The notes beneath the pieces are model-generated. The model worked only from the letters and a program-made list of their open reading frames with translations, was not told the DNA's origin and made no database searches. Below, piece by piece: positions 34,647 to 43,171 of a DNA stretch of 64,000 nucleotides. Origin of the DNA: Ruminococcus flavefaciens 007c (lineage in GTDB: Bacteria > Bacillota > Clostridia > Oscillospirales > Ruminococcaceae); assembly GCF_000571935.1 (NCBI RefSeq), contig NZ_ATAX01000024.1:62001-126000 (forward strand), in the 5' to 3' direction. Positions within the stretch are counted from its first letter, which is position 1. Each line of letters begins with the position of its first letter. The translations under genes were made by a program, and so were the position numbers.

Positions 34647-36092
34647 ATGAAGACACTTTATCTTTCTGATCTTGACGGAACTCTTCTTAACAGTAATCAG
34701 AGAGTTTCGGATTATACTGCAAAAACAGTAAACGAGCTTATAGACGATGGCATTTTTTTTTCGTATGCAACGGCACGTTCATTAAATACAGCGCGTAAAG
34801 TAACAAGCGGAATAAAATCAGGTATTCCTGTGATCGTATATAACGGTGTATTTGTTATTGATACAGCTACAGGTGAAAAAATGCTTTCAAATCTGTTCGG
34901 AGAAGATGTTCATTCGGTCATTGATGAGATGTTATCGAATGAAATATATCCAACAGTTTATTCCATTCAGAACGGAAACGAAAAATTTTCGTTTGTAAAG
35001 GACAAGATCAATGATGGGATGAAAGATTTTGTCAATTCAAGAAAAGGGGACAGCAGGACAAATCCTGTTGAAACATCTGCTGAGCTCCACAAAGGTCAGA
35101 TATTCTATTTGACCTGTATTGACACCGAAGAACGACTCCTGCCTTTTTATGATAAGTATAAGGAAAAGTATCATTGTGTTTTTCAGAAGGACATTTATTC
35201 TGGTGAACAATGGTTAGAGATTATGCCGCTGAAAGCAACAAAATCCAGTGCTGCCGTGCAGTTGAAAGCTCACCTTGGATGCGACAGGCTGGTTGTTTTC
35301 GGTGATGCACTTAATGATACGGATTTGTTTGAAGCAGCCGATGAAGGCTACGCAGTAGAAAATGCAGCTGATGAGTTAAAAGAACTCGCCACAGGTATTA
35401 TCGAAAGCAACAATGACGACGGCGTTGCAAAATGGCTTGAAAGGAATGCGAATATGAAAGATATAAAAATTTCGGTCACTGAACTTGGAAACCCTCGTAA
35501 GCCCCATGGAGAAGCCGGAAAAGAAATGCTTAACGGAATGAGCGAAAAACATTCTCCTGTTACAGCATGGGCGTTTTCATTTTTTGATTTTAAAGAAGAT
35601 GACAGGATACTTGACATTGGCTGCGGTGCCGGAGAGGCTATACGAAAAATGTCATCAGAAGTTGCTAACGGAAAAATTTATGGTGTTGATTATTCTGATC
35701 TTTCGGTAAAACTGTCAACAGAACATAATTCAAAAGACGTTGAATGTGGAAAAGTAAGCATAATCAGCGCATCAGTAGAAATGCTGCCTTTTGAAAACAA
35801 TTCCTTGGATAAGATAATAACCATTGAAAGTTTTTATTTCTGGCCTGATCCTCAGGAAAACCTTAAAGAAGTTTACCGTGTTCTGGACAAAGGCGGTAAA
35901 TTTCTCATCGTAGCGGATATAAGCGGAGATGCCGAGCTTGATAAGGATGATATAGAAGGAATAAAAAAGTATGATCTTTTCAATCCTACACTTGCAGAAT
36001 TTCGTGCATTGCTTGAAAATGCGGGCTTTATAGATGTAGCTGTTCATACAATTGAAGGCAAGAAATGGGTATGTGCTGAAGGAAACAAGTAA
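34647..36092 (+). CDS. Fusion of a Cof-type HAD phosphatase and a SAM-dependent methyltransferase
   Basis: Start at ATG 34647 (MKTLYLSDLDGTLL) after GAAAAGAG; 481 residues. The HAD part, 1 to about 265, has motif I DLDGT (Asp8), and motif IV FGDALNDTDLF. The methyltransferase part, about 275-475, has GNPRKPHGEAGKEMLNGM, motif I ILDIGCGAGEA, YGVDYSD, and a post-motif region with LKEVYRVLDKGGKF. An in-frame ATG at 35454, 6-8 bases after AAAGGA, begins exactly where stand-alone methyltransferases of this type begin, so two products are possible. Substrates unknown for both. Ends 3 bp from the convergent yunB. Confidence 0.85.
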   Translation: MKTLYLSDLDGTLLNSNQRVSDYTAKTVNELIDDGIFFSYATARSLNTARKVTSGIKSGIPVIVYNGVFVIDTATGEKMLSNLFGEDVHSVIDEMLSNEIYPTVYSIQNGNEKFSFVKDKINDGMKDFVNSRKGDSRTNPVETSAELHKGQIFYLTCIDTEERLLPFYDKYKEKYHCVFQKDIYSGEQWLEIMPLKATKSSAAVQLKAHLGCDRLVVFGDALNDTDLFEAADEGYAVENAADELKELATGIIESNNDDGVAKWLERNANMKDIKISVTELGNPRKPHGEAGKEMLNGMSEKHSPVTAWAFSFFDFKEDDRILDIGCGAGEAIRKMSSEVANGKIYGVDYSDLSVKLSTEHNSKDVECGKVSIISASVEMLPFENNSLDKIITIESFYFWPDPQENLKEVYRVLDKGGKFLIVADISGDAELDKDDIEGIKKYDLFNPTLAEFRALLENAGFIDVAVHTIEGKKWVCAEGNK

Positions 36093-36095
36093 ATG

Positions 36096-36740
36096 CTATT
36101 TCTGTGAAAAAGCTGTAATATACGGTATTTGTCCTACAACTATATTTTCGGCGATGAGAAATTTTAGCTCAGTTTCTGTATTATAGCTGTACATTGGTAC
36201 AGAAGAAGACATTTTCACTTTGATTACGGCATATATTGTGTGGCAGGTCTGGTTTATCCCTGCCTCCCTGAAGTCGCTTTTCAATTCAACTGATGCTGAG
36301 CCAACAGGAGATACGTTTATTTTCAGCTTAGGACCTTTGCCGATAAGCAATGAATTATCTGTAAGCGAGCCAAATGGAATCTGTGTACTTCGTTTGCCGT
36401 TTCTTTCAAGGCTTTGATTGATCTTCAGCGTCACTTCCGCCTGTACTTTATTTATGTTATATGATAACATTTCAATGGAAGATACCTTTTTATCTTCGTC
36501 AAGCAATAAAACCGCAAAGTCTGAATATGTAAATTTATTTTGTGAAAGATAATCGGTCAGAGTTGCCTCTATAACTTCGTTTGCGGTCTTTTCTGCAAAA
36601 TGTACTGCCTGTATCCTTGCAACAGGCCTGATAGAGTTATCAATTTTATAAAAAGAGAAAAGCAGTATAATTATAATGCTTAATCCGCCTATCATACCTT
36701 TTGTTTTCTTATTTATGTGAGTTTTGGATCTTTTTTTCAT
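36096..36740 (-). CDS. yunB: Sporulation protein YunB
   Basis: A 214-residue protein with one N-terminal membrane helix (about 16-33), NSIRPVARIQAVHFAEKTANEVIEATL, and the C-terminal GPKLKINVSPVGSASVELKSDFREAGINQTCHTIY and FLIAENIVVGQIP blocks typical of YunB. In Bacillus it is made in the mother cell under sigma-E/K and needed for full sporulation. RBS AGGAGGAAT precedes the start. Its presence suggests the organism keeps part or all of a spore programme. No terminator separates it from the convergent fusion gene. Confidence 0.88.
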   Translation of the reverse strand: MKKRSKTHINKKTKGMIGGLSIIIILLFSFYKIDNSIRPVARIQAVHFAEKTANEVIEATLTDYLSQNKFTYSDFAVLLLDEDKKVSSIEMLSYNINKVQAEVTLKINQSLERNGKRSTQIPFGSLTDNSLLIGKGPKLKINVSPVGSASVELKSDFREAGINQTCHTIYAVIKVKMSSSVPMYSYNTETELKFLIAENIVVGQIPYITAFSQK

Positions 36741-36820
36741 AATTCCTCCTGTATTGCAGCCTTATTGTATAAGATATTATATTCGTACGTACTTTTTAAT
36801 GTGTAACATTTTATTTTGTA

Positions 36821-36849
36821 TAGACAAATCTCTGGTTTTATGTTACAAT
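36821..36849 (+). promoter_or_regulatory. Promoter of the GTPase-nuclease fusion gene
   Basis: TAGACA, 17 bp, TACAAT with extended TGT before the -10. The leader is short, with no visible attenuator or leader peptide of the tet(M) kind. Confidence 0.8.
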
Positions 36850-36878
36850 AAAACGAAAAAAACAGCCGAGGTGATCTG

Positions 36879-39443
36879 ATGAAGAATATTATAATAGGTA
36901 TAACTGCTCATGTAGATTCAGGAAAAACTACGCTTGCTGAGGCTATTCTTTACAAAACAGGTGTTATTCGTAAGCCGGGACGAGTTGATGACGGTAATTC
37001 TGTCCTTGATACAGATTCCATTGAACGAGAAAGAGGTATTACCATTTTTTCTTCACAAGCTGAGTTTAATGTCAATGATACTCACTTTACCCTTCTTGAT
37101 ACTCCCGGACATATTGATTTTTCGGCTGAGACCGAGAGAACTATGTGTGTACTTGACTATGCTATCCTTGTCATTAGCGGAACAGACGGCGTTCAAAGCC
37201 ATACTGCGACGCTCTGGAAGCTTCTAAAAAAATATGAGATTCCTGTTTTTATTTTTGTAAATAAGATGGATCTCATTGGGGCGGACAAGTCTTATATAAT
37301 TGGTGAGCTCAGAAAAAGACTTTCGTTATCATGTGCTGATTTTTCGGGAAACGATGATGAAATTGCAGAGAATAGTGCCACGGTTTCCGAGGAGCTGATG
37401 GAAAAGTATCTGTCATCTGGAGAGCTTACATCATTTGAGATCGCTGAAGCTATAAAAAAGCGTGAAGTATTCCCGTGTTTTTTCGGATCAGCATTGAAAA
37501 TCAACGGAATAGACGAATTTATCGATATAATTGAGCGTTATACGCTTTCAAAGCTGTTCGGAAATGACTTCGGTGCCAAGGTATATAAGATTTCTTATGA
37601 TTCAAAGGGCAGCAGACTTACTCATATGAAAATTACAGGCGGACAGCTGAAAATGCGCGATGAGATGCATTACAGCGATTCCGACGGTAATGAATACAGC
37701 TGTAAAATTAGCTCGGTAAGATTCTATACAGGCGAGAGGTTCAAAACAGCCGATTATGCAGATGCAGGAGAAATATGCGCAGTAACAGGACTTACCGGTA
37801 CTTATCCGGGACAAGGCCTCGGATTTGAGAATAATTCCGATAGGGCTTCGCTTGAACCTGTTATGACATACAGAGTCATTCTCCCAAAAGAGAAAAATTG
37901 CAGTGAAGCTCTGAATGAATTCCGAATACTTGAAGATCAGGATCCAATGCTTCATATTTTGTGGAATGAGGATAGTAAAGAGATTCATTTACAACTTATG
38001 GGGGCTGTTCAGACGGAAGTCCTGACAAAACTTGTACTCGAAAAATATGGCTATGAAGTTTCTTTTGCGGACGGAGCAATTACTTACAAGGAAACGATTC
38101 GTTATCCTGTGGAGGGAGTGGGACATTATGAGCCTCTTCGGCATTATGCAGAGGTGCATATTCTTCTCGAACCGATTCCGCTGGGCAGCGGACTGGTATT
38201 TTCATCTGTCTGTCCTGAAGATGACCTTGACAGGAACTGGCAAAGGCTTATCCTTACACATATGGCCGAGAAAAGTCATATTGGTGTGCTTACAGGTTCG
38301 GCGGTAACTGATATGAAGCTTACGCTTGTAAGCGGAAAAGCTCACCTGAAGCATACGGAAGGCGGAGATTTCAGACAAGCGACCTATCGCGCCATAAGAC
38401 AAGGATTAAGAAATGCAGAATCAGTCCTTCTTGAACCGTATTATGACTATGAGCTTGAGGTCCCGACAGAAAATGTGGGAAGAGCGATTGCTGATTTGCA
38501 GCAGATGTCGGCAGAATTCGATGCACCTGTAAATATGGGAGATAATTCACTGATAAAAGGCTGTGCGCCTGTTTCGGAGATCGGCAATTATCAGTCAGAA
38601 GTTATATCGTATACCCGCGGTAAGGGGAGACTATCATTCAATATAGCGGGTTATAAGGAGTGCCATAACACTAATGATGTAATAGTTATGATCGGATACG
38701 ACTGCGACAGTGACGTCGAAAACAGCGCTGATTCTGTCTTTTGTTCTCATGGTGCTGGATATATAGTAAAGTGGGACGAGGTATATGATAATATGCATCT
38801 CCCTCTTTATCTTGAACAGAAAGAAGAGCAGAGCAGTACATCAAACAGCGAAAAAGCAAGAAGATTAGTGGAAAAAGCTGTAAGTGATGAAGAGCTCATG
38901 GAAATATTTGAGAGGACATACGGAAAGATCAATCGTGACCCTGTTCGTGCCTTTAAAAAGACAAAAGCTGTTTCTGTCGAGGATAAAAAGGTCAGACTGC
39001 CTAAGTATGACGGACCAGATTATCTTCTTGTTGACGGTTATAATATTATTTTTGCATGGGATGATCTAAAAAAGATAGCTGAGGAGAACCTTGATGCTGC
39101 AAGGGGAGAACTAATAAATCGTATGTGCAATTATCAGGGCTATGCAGGCTGTGAACTGATACTTGTGTTTGATGCCTATAAAGTCAAGGGAAAACACAGG
39201 GATGTTGAAAAATATTGTAATATTAATATTGTATACACCAAGGAGTCAGAAACGGCTGATACATATATTGAGCGCGTTTCACATGAGCTTTCAAAGAATC
39301 ACCGCGTCCGCGTTGCAACTTCGGACGGTACGGAACAAATGATAATTCTTGGAAACGGAGCAATGAGAATCTCAGCAGAGGAATTCAGGAAAAGATATCG
39401 GGTTGCTGAGAAAGCAATACACGAATTTATTGACAGCTTATAA
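36879..39443 (+). CDS. TetM/EF-G-like ribosomal-protection GTPase fused to a Rae1/YacP-type NYN nuclease
   Basis: An 854-residue protein. GTPase motifs: AHVDSGKTT (10-18), RGITI (52-56), DTPGH (74-78), NKMD (128-131) and SALK. Domains II-V follow the ribosomal-protection pattern, including PTENVGRAIADLQQM and ISYTRGKGRLSFNIAGY. After a linker (about 650-712), residues 715-854 form a complete NYN domain like B. subtilis Rae1: LLVDGYNIIFAW (Asp719), VFDAYKVKG (Asp765), KESETADTYIE (Asp794), ATSDGTEQ (Asp816). Rae1 cuts mRNA in the ribosomal A site. The fusion therefore probably acts on ribosomes; tetracycline resistance is possible but not indicated. Confidence 0.9.
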   Translation: MKNIIIGITAHVDSGKTTLAEAILYKTGVIRKPGRVDDGNSVLDTDSIERERGITIFSSQAEFNVNDTHFTLLDTPGHIDFSAETERTMCVLDYAILVISGTDGVQSHTATLWKLLKKYEIPVFIFVNKMDLIGADKSYIIGELRKRLSLSCADFSGNDDEIAENSATVSEELMEKYLSSGELTSFEIAEAIKKREVFPCFFGSALKINGIDEFIDIIERYTLSKLFGNDFGAKVYKISYDSKGSRLTHMKITGGQLKMRDEMHYSDSDGNEYSCKISSVRFYTGERFKTADYADAGEICAVTGLTGTYPGQGLGFENNSDRASLEPVMTYRVILPKEKNCSEALNEFRILEDQDPMLHILWNEDSKEIHLQLMGAVQTEVLTKLVLEKYGYEVSFADGAITYKETIRYPVEGVGHYEPLRHYAEVHILLEPIPLGSGLVFSSVCPEDDLDRNWQRLILTHMAEKSHIGVLTGSAVTDMKLTLVSGKAHLKHTEGGDFRQATYRAIRQGLRNAESVLLEPYYDYELEVPTENVGRAIADLQQMSAEFDAPVNMGDNSLIKGCAPVSEIGNYQSEVISYTRGKGRLSFNIAGYKECHNTNDVIVMIGYDCDSDVENSADSVFCSHGAGYIVKWDEVYDNMHLPLYLEQKEEQSSTSNSEKARRLVEKAVSDEELMEIFERTYGKINRDPVRAFKKTKAVSVEDKKVRLPKYDGPDYLLVDGYNIIFAWDDLKKIAEENLDAARGELINRMCNYQGYAGCELILVFDAYKVKGKHRDVEKYCNINIVYTKESETADTYIERVSHELSKNHRVRVATSDGTEQMIILGNGAMRISAEEFRKRYRVAEKAIHEFIDSL

Positions 39444-39445
39444 CA

Positions 39446-39490
39446 AAAAAATCAGATCTGCCCGAAACAGGTCTGATTTTCTTTTTTTTT
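39446..39490 (+). terminator. Intrinsic terminator
   Basis: AATCAGATCTG and CAGGTCTGATT arms (one mismatch) with a long T-run after. Confidence 0.88.
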
Positions 39491-39551
39491 GTTTAAATAG
39501 ATTTCTTATTTGCTTAAATTAAAAAAATAATTATAAAATATGAAAAAATAG

Positions 39552-39580
39552 TGGAAATTTAAAATCGGATATGTTATAAT
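39552..39580 (+). promoter_or_regulatory. Promoter of the oxaloacetate decarboxylase operon
   Basis: TGGAAA, 17 bp, TATAAT with extended TG. The 105-nt leader contains GGAAATA-type and CTGC-AAT-GCAG inverted repeats of unknown role. Confidence 0.7.
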
Positions 39581-39685
39581 AAGATTTGATTGGGGTTTTT
39601 TTAAGGAAATAAATATATTTCTTTACCTCTGATCGTAGTTTAGTATTTTTTCTGCAATGCAGATTTATTTTGAGGAGGCTTGTAC

Positions 39686-41083
39686 ATGAAAAAAGTGCAA
39701 CTGACAGAAACTGTTTTACGTGATGCCAATCAGTCACTGATGGCTACGCGTCTGCCTTATTCGGATTATGAGGGTATCCTTTCCGATATGGACAAGGCAG
39801 GTTATTATTCCATAGAATGTTGGGGCGGAGCTACATTTGATTCCTGCCTGCGCTATCTTGGTGAAGATCCTTGGGAGAGACTCCGTAATCTGAGAAAAAA
39901 TCTTCCCAACAGCAGACTTCAGATGCTTCTCAGAGGTCAGAATCTTCTGGGCTATAAGCACTACCATGATGACGTAGTTGAGAAGTTCATTGAGCTCTCT
40001 ATCAAGAATGGTATCGATGTTATACGTATTTTCGATGCTCTCAATGACTTCAGAAACATTGAGACCGCTCTGAATGCTACAAAGAAGTATGCAACTGAAA
40101 AGACTATTGCATCAGGCTGTATCTCTTATACTCAGAGTCCTGTACATACCGTTGACAAGTACATCGAGATGTGCAAGGAGCTCAAGACTATGGGCTTTGA
40201 TACTATATGCCTCAAGGATATGGCTGGCACAATGTCTCCATACGAGGCAGAACACCTTATCAAGGGCATCAAGGACGCTATCGGCGATATGACCCTTATT
40301 CTTCATACTCATTGCACAACAGGTATGGCTTACATGACAATTACAAAGGCTATCGAGTCAGGTATTGATGTAATTGATACAGCTACATCATGCTTCTCAG
40401 GCGGTACATCACAGCCTGCAACTGAGACTATGTTCTATGCTCTCGAGCAGTATGGCATAGAATCAGGCCTTAACGAGGATATAATCAATAAGGTAAATGA
40501 CTACTTTAAGCCCATAAAGCAGAAGTACATCGACAACGGTCAGCTCAATCCCAAGAGCCTCGGAACAGACGCTCAGGCTCTAGTATATAAGGTTCCGGGC
40601 GGTATGCTTTCAAATATGATAGCTAACCTTACAGATATGCACGCTATGGACAAATTTGATGACGCTCTCGCGGAGATCCCGAAGGTAAGAGCCGATATGG
40701 GCTATCCTCCGCTTGTTACACCTCTTTCACAGATGGTCGGCAATCAGGCTGTTACAAACGTGCTTGTAGGTGAGAGATACAAGAACATTTCCAAGGAGAT
40801 CAAGAATTACATAAAGGGCGAATACGGTAATCCTCCTGCTCCTATTGCGCAGGAGCTTGTAGAGAAGGTTCTTGGCGACGGTGAAGCTGTTGACTGCCGT
40901 ATCGAGGATCAGAAGCGTACAGGTGAAGAATTCGCAGCTGCAAGAGAAGCTCTAGGCGACCTTTGCAGAAGTGAGGAAGATGTAATGAGCTACATCTGCT
41001 ATCCCGATCAGACCGTAAAATTCCTTAATGACCGCAAGGCTAAGGAAGAAAACGAAGCTGTTTACACTATCGAAGAAATGTAA
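39686..41083 (+). CDS. oadA: Oxaloacetate decarboxylase alpha subunit (carboxyltransferase)
   Basis: Start at ATG 39686, 7 bases after GAGGAGG; 465 residues. A DRE-TIM-type carboxyltransferase barrel with ETVLRDANQSLMATRL (metal/substrate Asp), FDALNDFRN, CLKDMAGTMSPYEA (carbamylated-Lys region) and LILHTHCTTGMA (metal histidines). A C-terminal PYC_OADA domain (about 300-460) follows. The fused biotinyl domain of some OadA proteins is absent and is supplied by the third gene. It transfers CO2 from oxaloacetate to biotin, giving pyruvate. Confidence 0.95.
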   Translation: MKKVQLTETVLRDANQSLMATRLPYSDYEGILSDMDKAGYYSIECWGGATFDSCLRYLGEDPWERLRNLRKNLPNSRLQMLLRGQNLLGYKHYHDDVVEKFIELSIKNGIDVIRIFDALNDFRNIETALNATKKYATEKTIASGCISYTQSPVHTVDKYIEMCKELKTMGFDTICLKDMAGTMSPYEAEHLIKGIKDAIGDMTLILHTHCTTGMAYMTITKAIESGIDVIDTATSCFSGGTSQPATETMFYALEQYGIESGLNEDIINKVNDYFKPIKQKYIDNGQLNPKSLGTDAQALVYKVPGGMLSNMIANLTDMHAMDKFDDALAEIPKVRADMGYPPLVTPLSQMVGNQAVTNVLVGERYKNISKEIKNYIKGEYGNPPAPIAQELVEKVLGDGEAVDCRIEDQKRTGEEFAAAREALGDLCRSEEDVMSYICYPDQTVKFLNDRKAKEENEAVYTIEEM

Positions 41084-41095
41084 GGAGGAAGAGGT

Positions 41096-41485
41096 ATGTT
41101 AGATAATATGCTGATTCCTGCCGCAGTTGAAAAAGCTGATGAACTTTCTATAGGTGATGCAGCGGTAACAGCCGTTTTTGGTTATTCTGTTGTTTTTGCC
41201 GGCCTTGTCATTCTTATGATAGTTCTTTACTGCACAGGTGCTATATTCAAGTCTAAGGATGCAAAAGCCAAAGCAGCTGCCGAAGCTGCTGCAAAGAAGG
41301 CTGTTCCCGCTGAACCTGCTGCTGAAACAAAGGCTGAACTTCCGCTTGCACCCGGTTCGGCAGGTCATGTAAAGCTCTTTGACGTTCCTGATAAGGAAGC
41401 TGCAATGATAATGGCAATTGTTGCCGATAAAATGCAGAAGCCGCTCAATGAGCTGCACTTTATTTCCATTAAGGAGGTCAAATAA
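41096..41485 (+). CDS. oadG: Oxaloacetate decarboxylase gamma-like subunit
   Basis: A 129-residue protein with one N-terminal membrane helix (about 25-48, GYSVVFAGLVILMIVLYC), an Ala/Lys-rich linker (53-75) and a C-terminal region ending LHFISIKEVK. Matches OadG/MmdD, which holds the alpha subunit to the membrane and helps assembly. RBS AAGGAGG; 12 bp after oadA and 2 bp before the carrier gene. Confidence 0.85.
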   Translation: MLDNMLIPAAVEKADELSIGDAAVTAVFGYSVVFAGLVILMIVLYCTGAIFKSKDAKAKAAAEAAAKKAVPAEPAAETKAELPLAPGSAGHVKLFDVPDKEAAMIMAIVADKMQKPLNELHFISIKEVK

Positions 41486-41487
41486 TC

Positions 41488-41886
41488 ATGAAGTATAAAG
41501 TTACTCTTAACGGTAAAACCTATGAGGTTGAGGTAGAGCAGGGAAAGGCTGTTCTGCTTGATGAATATGAGGCACTTGCTCCTGCACCTGCAGCAGCTGC
41601 TCCCGTTGCCGCTGCTCCGGCGGCAGCTCCCGCTCCTGCGGCTGCACCTGCTGCTCCCGTAAATCTTGCAGCAGGCGAGACTGTAACTGCTCCTATGCCG
41701 GGTAATATCCTCAGAGTTGATGTTGCTCAGGGCGACACAGTAAAGGCCGGACAGATACTTATTATCCTTGAGGCAATGAAAATGGAGAACGAGATAGTTG
41801 CTCCGAAGGACGGCACAGTTGCACAGGTAGTTACAAGCAAGGGTTCAGTTGTAGATACTGGTGCTCCTCTTGTTGTTATAGCATAA
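41488..41886 (+). CDS. Biotin carboxyl carrier protein of the decarboxylase
   Basis: A 132-residue protein: a short N-terminal strand region (1-30), an Ala/Pro linker (about 32-60) and a biotinyl domain (about 62-132) with the biotin lysine in EAMKMENEI. It shuttles carboxyl-biotin from the alpha subunit to the membrane beta subunit. The flexible Ala/Pro hinge is typical of decarboxylase carriers (gcdC/mmdC type), not of acetyl-CoA carboxylase AccB. Confidence 0.93.
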   Translation: MKYKVTLNGKTYEVEVEQGKAVLLDEYEALAPAPAAAAPVAAAPAAAPAPAAAPAAPVNLAAGETVTAPMPGNILRVDVAQGDTVKAGQILIILEAMKMENEIVAPKDGTVAQVVTSKGSVVDTGAPLVVIA

Positions 41887-41898
41887 GGGGGACAGAAA

Positions 41899-43116
41899 AT
41901 GGACATACTTGAAACCCTGAAAACCCTTTGGGAAAGCTCCGGTTTCCACAGCTTTCTCGTAGACGGAGGCTGGAAAAACCTTATAATGATAGCGGTTTCC
42001 TGCGTACTCCTCTATCTCGGAATAAAGAAGAAGTTTGAACCTCTTCTTCTCGTTGGTATAGCGTTCGGCTGTCTCCTCGTAAATCTTTCATATTTTGGCG
42101 CAGGTTCGGCAGACGCACTTTATCACATGGACCTTTGGGATAATTTCCTTAACCATGATCATCCCGATTATCACAGCTACGGCGCTATTATGCGTAACGG
42201 CGGACTTCTTGATATCCTTTACATCGGTGTAAAGGCAGGTATATATCCTTCACTCATCTTTATGGGTGTTGGCGCTATGACTGACTTCGGTCCTCTCATC
42301 TCGAATCCTAAGAGTCTCCTTCTCGGAGCTGCTGCTCAGATGGGTGTATTCCTTGCATTTTTCGGAGCTGTTTGCCTTGGATTCAGCGGAAATCAGGCAG
42401 CTTCTATCGGCATCATCGGCGGTGCCGATGGTCCTACTGCTATCTTCCTCACAACAAAGCTGGCTCCCGAGCTTCTTGGACCTATCGCTATTGCGGCTTA
42501 TTCATACATGGCTCTTATACCTATGATTCAGCCTCCGCTTATGAAGCTTCTCACAACCAAGAAGGAAAGAGAAGTCAAAATGGAGCAGTCAAGAACTGTG
42601 TCCAAGACAGAGAAGATACTTTTCCCGATCATTGTTGCAATGTTCGTAATACTTCTTCTGCCTTCTACAGCTCCTCTTATTGGTTGTCTTATGCTCGGAA
42701 ACCTTTGGAGAGAGTGCGGCGTTACAGAGAGACTTTCTGATACAGTACAAAATGCCCTTATGAACATCGTAACTGTATTCCTCGGAATCTCAGTTGGTGC
42801 AACAACAGCTGCTGAGCGTTTCCTTTCACTTGAGACTATCAAGATAATCGTTCTTGGTCTTACAGCATTCTGCTTCTCAACAGTAGGCGGACTTCTTGTC
42901 GGTAAGATTATGTATAAGGTTACAGGCGGCAAGGTAAATCCTCTTATCGGTTCCGCAGGTGTTTCTGCTGTACCTATGGCTGCTCGTGTATCTCAGATGG
43001 AAGGTCAGAAGGCTAATCCTTCAAACTTCCTGCTCATGCATGCTATGGGTCCGAATGTTGCAGGTGTTATCGGCTCTGCTATCGCAGCAGGCTTCCTCCT
43101 TGCAGTATTTAAGTGA
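41899..43116 (+). CDS. oadB: Sodium-pumping decarboxylase beta subunit
   Basis: A 405-residue polytopic protein with the OadB/GcdB/MmdB signatures GVGAMTDFGPLISNPKSLLLGAAAQ, IGIIGGADGPTAIF (the Asp central to Na+ transport), NPLIGSAGVSAVPMAARV and MHAMGPNVAGVIGSA. It releases CO2 from carboxybiotin and drives about two Na+ outwards. Fourth gene of the operon; a terminator follows 15 bp on. Confidence 0.96.
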   Translation: MDILETLKTLWESSGFHSFLVDGGWKNLIMIAVSCVLLYLGIKKKFEPLLLVGIAFGCLLVNLSYFGAGSADALYHMDLWDNFLNHDHPDYHSYGAIMRNGGLLDILYIGVKAGIYPSLIFMGVGAMTDFGPLISNPKSLLLGAAAQMGVFLAFFGAVCLGFSGNQAASIGIIGGADGPTAIFLTTKLAPELLGPIAIAAYSYMALIPMIQPPLMKLLTTKKEREVKMEQSRTVSKTEKILFPIIVAMFVILLLPSTAPLIGCLMLGNLWRECGVTERLSDTVQNALMNIVTVFLGISVGATTAAERFLSLETIKIIVLGLTAFCFSTVGGLLVGKIMYKVTGGKVNPLIGSAGVSAVPMAARVSQMEGQKANPSNFLLMHAMGPNVAGVIGSAIAAGFLLAVFK

Positions 43117-43131
43117 TAAAAGTATAAAAAT

Positions 43132-43169
43132 ACCCGAAAGCGGTCGCAAAGACTTGCTTTCGGGTTTAT
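43132..43169. terminator. Bidirectional terminator after oadB
   Basis: ACCCGAAAGC, 14-base loop, GCTTTCGGGT, flanked by A- and T-rich sequence; shared with the convergent alkD-like gene ending at 43172. Confidence 0.88.
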
Positions 43170-43171
43170 TT

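Noticed and set aside
36879..38960. A mobile tetracycline resistance gene (tet(M)/tet(O)/tet(W))
   Set aside because: The GTPase is divergent, has a nuclease fused on, lacks the tet(M) leader peptide/attenuator region, and has codon use and promoter like its neighbours with no mobile element nearby.
41590..41670. Simple-sequence repeat (GCTCC/GCAGC-rich)
   Set aside because: It encodes the Ala/Pro hinge of the biotin carrier and is typical of such proteins.
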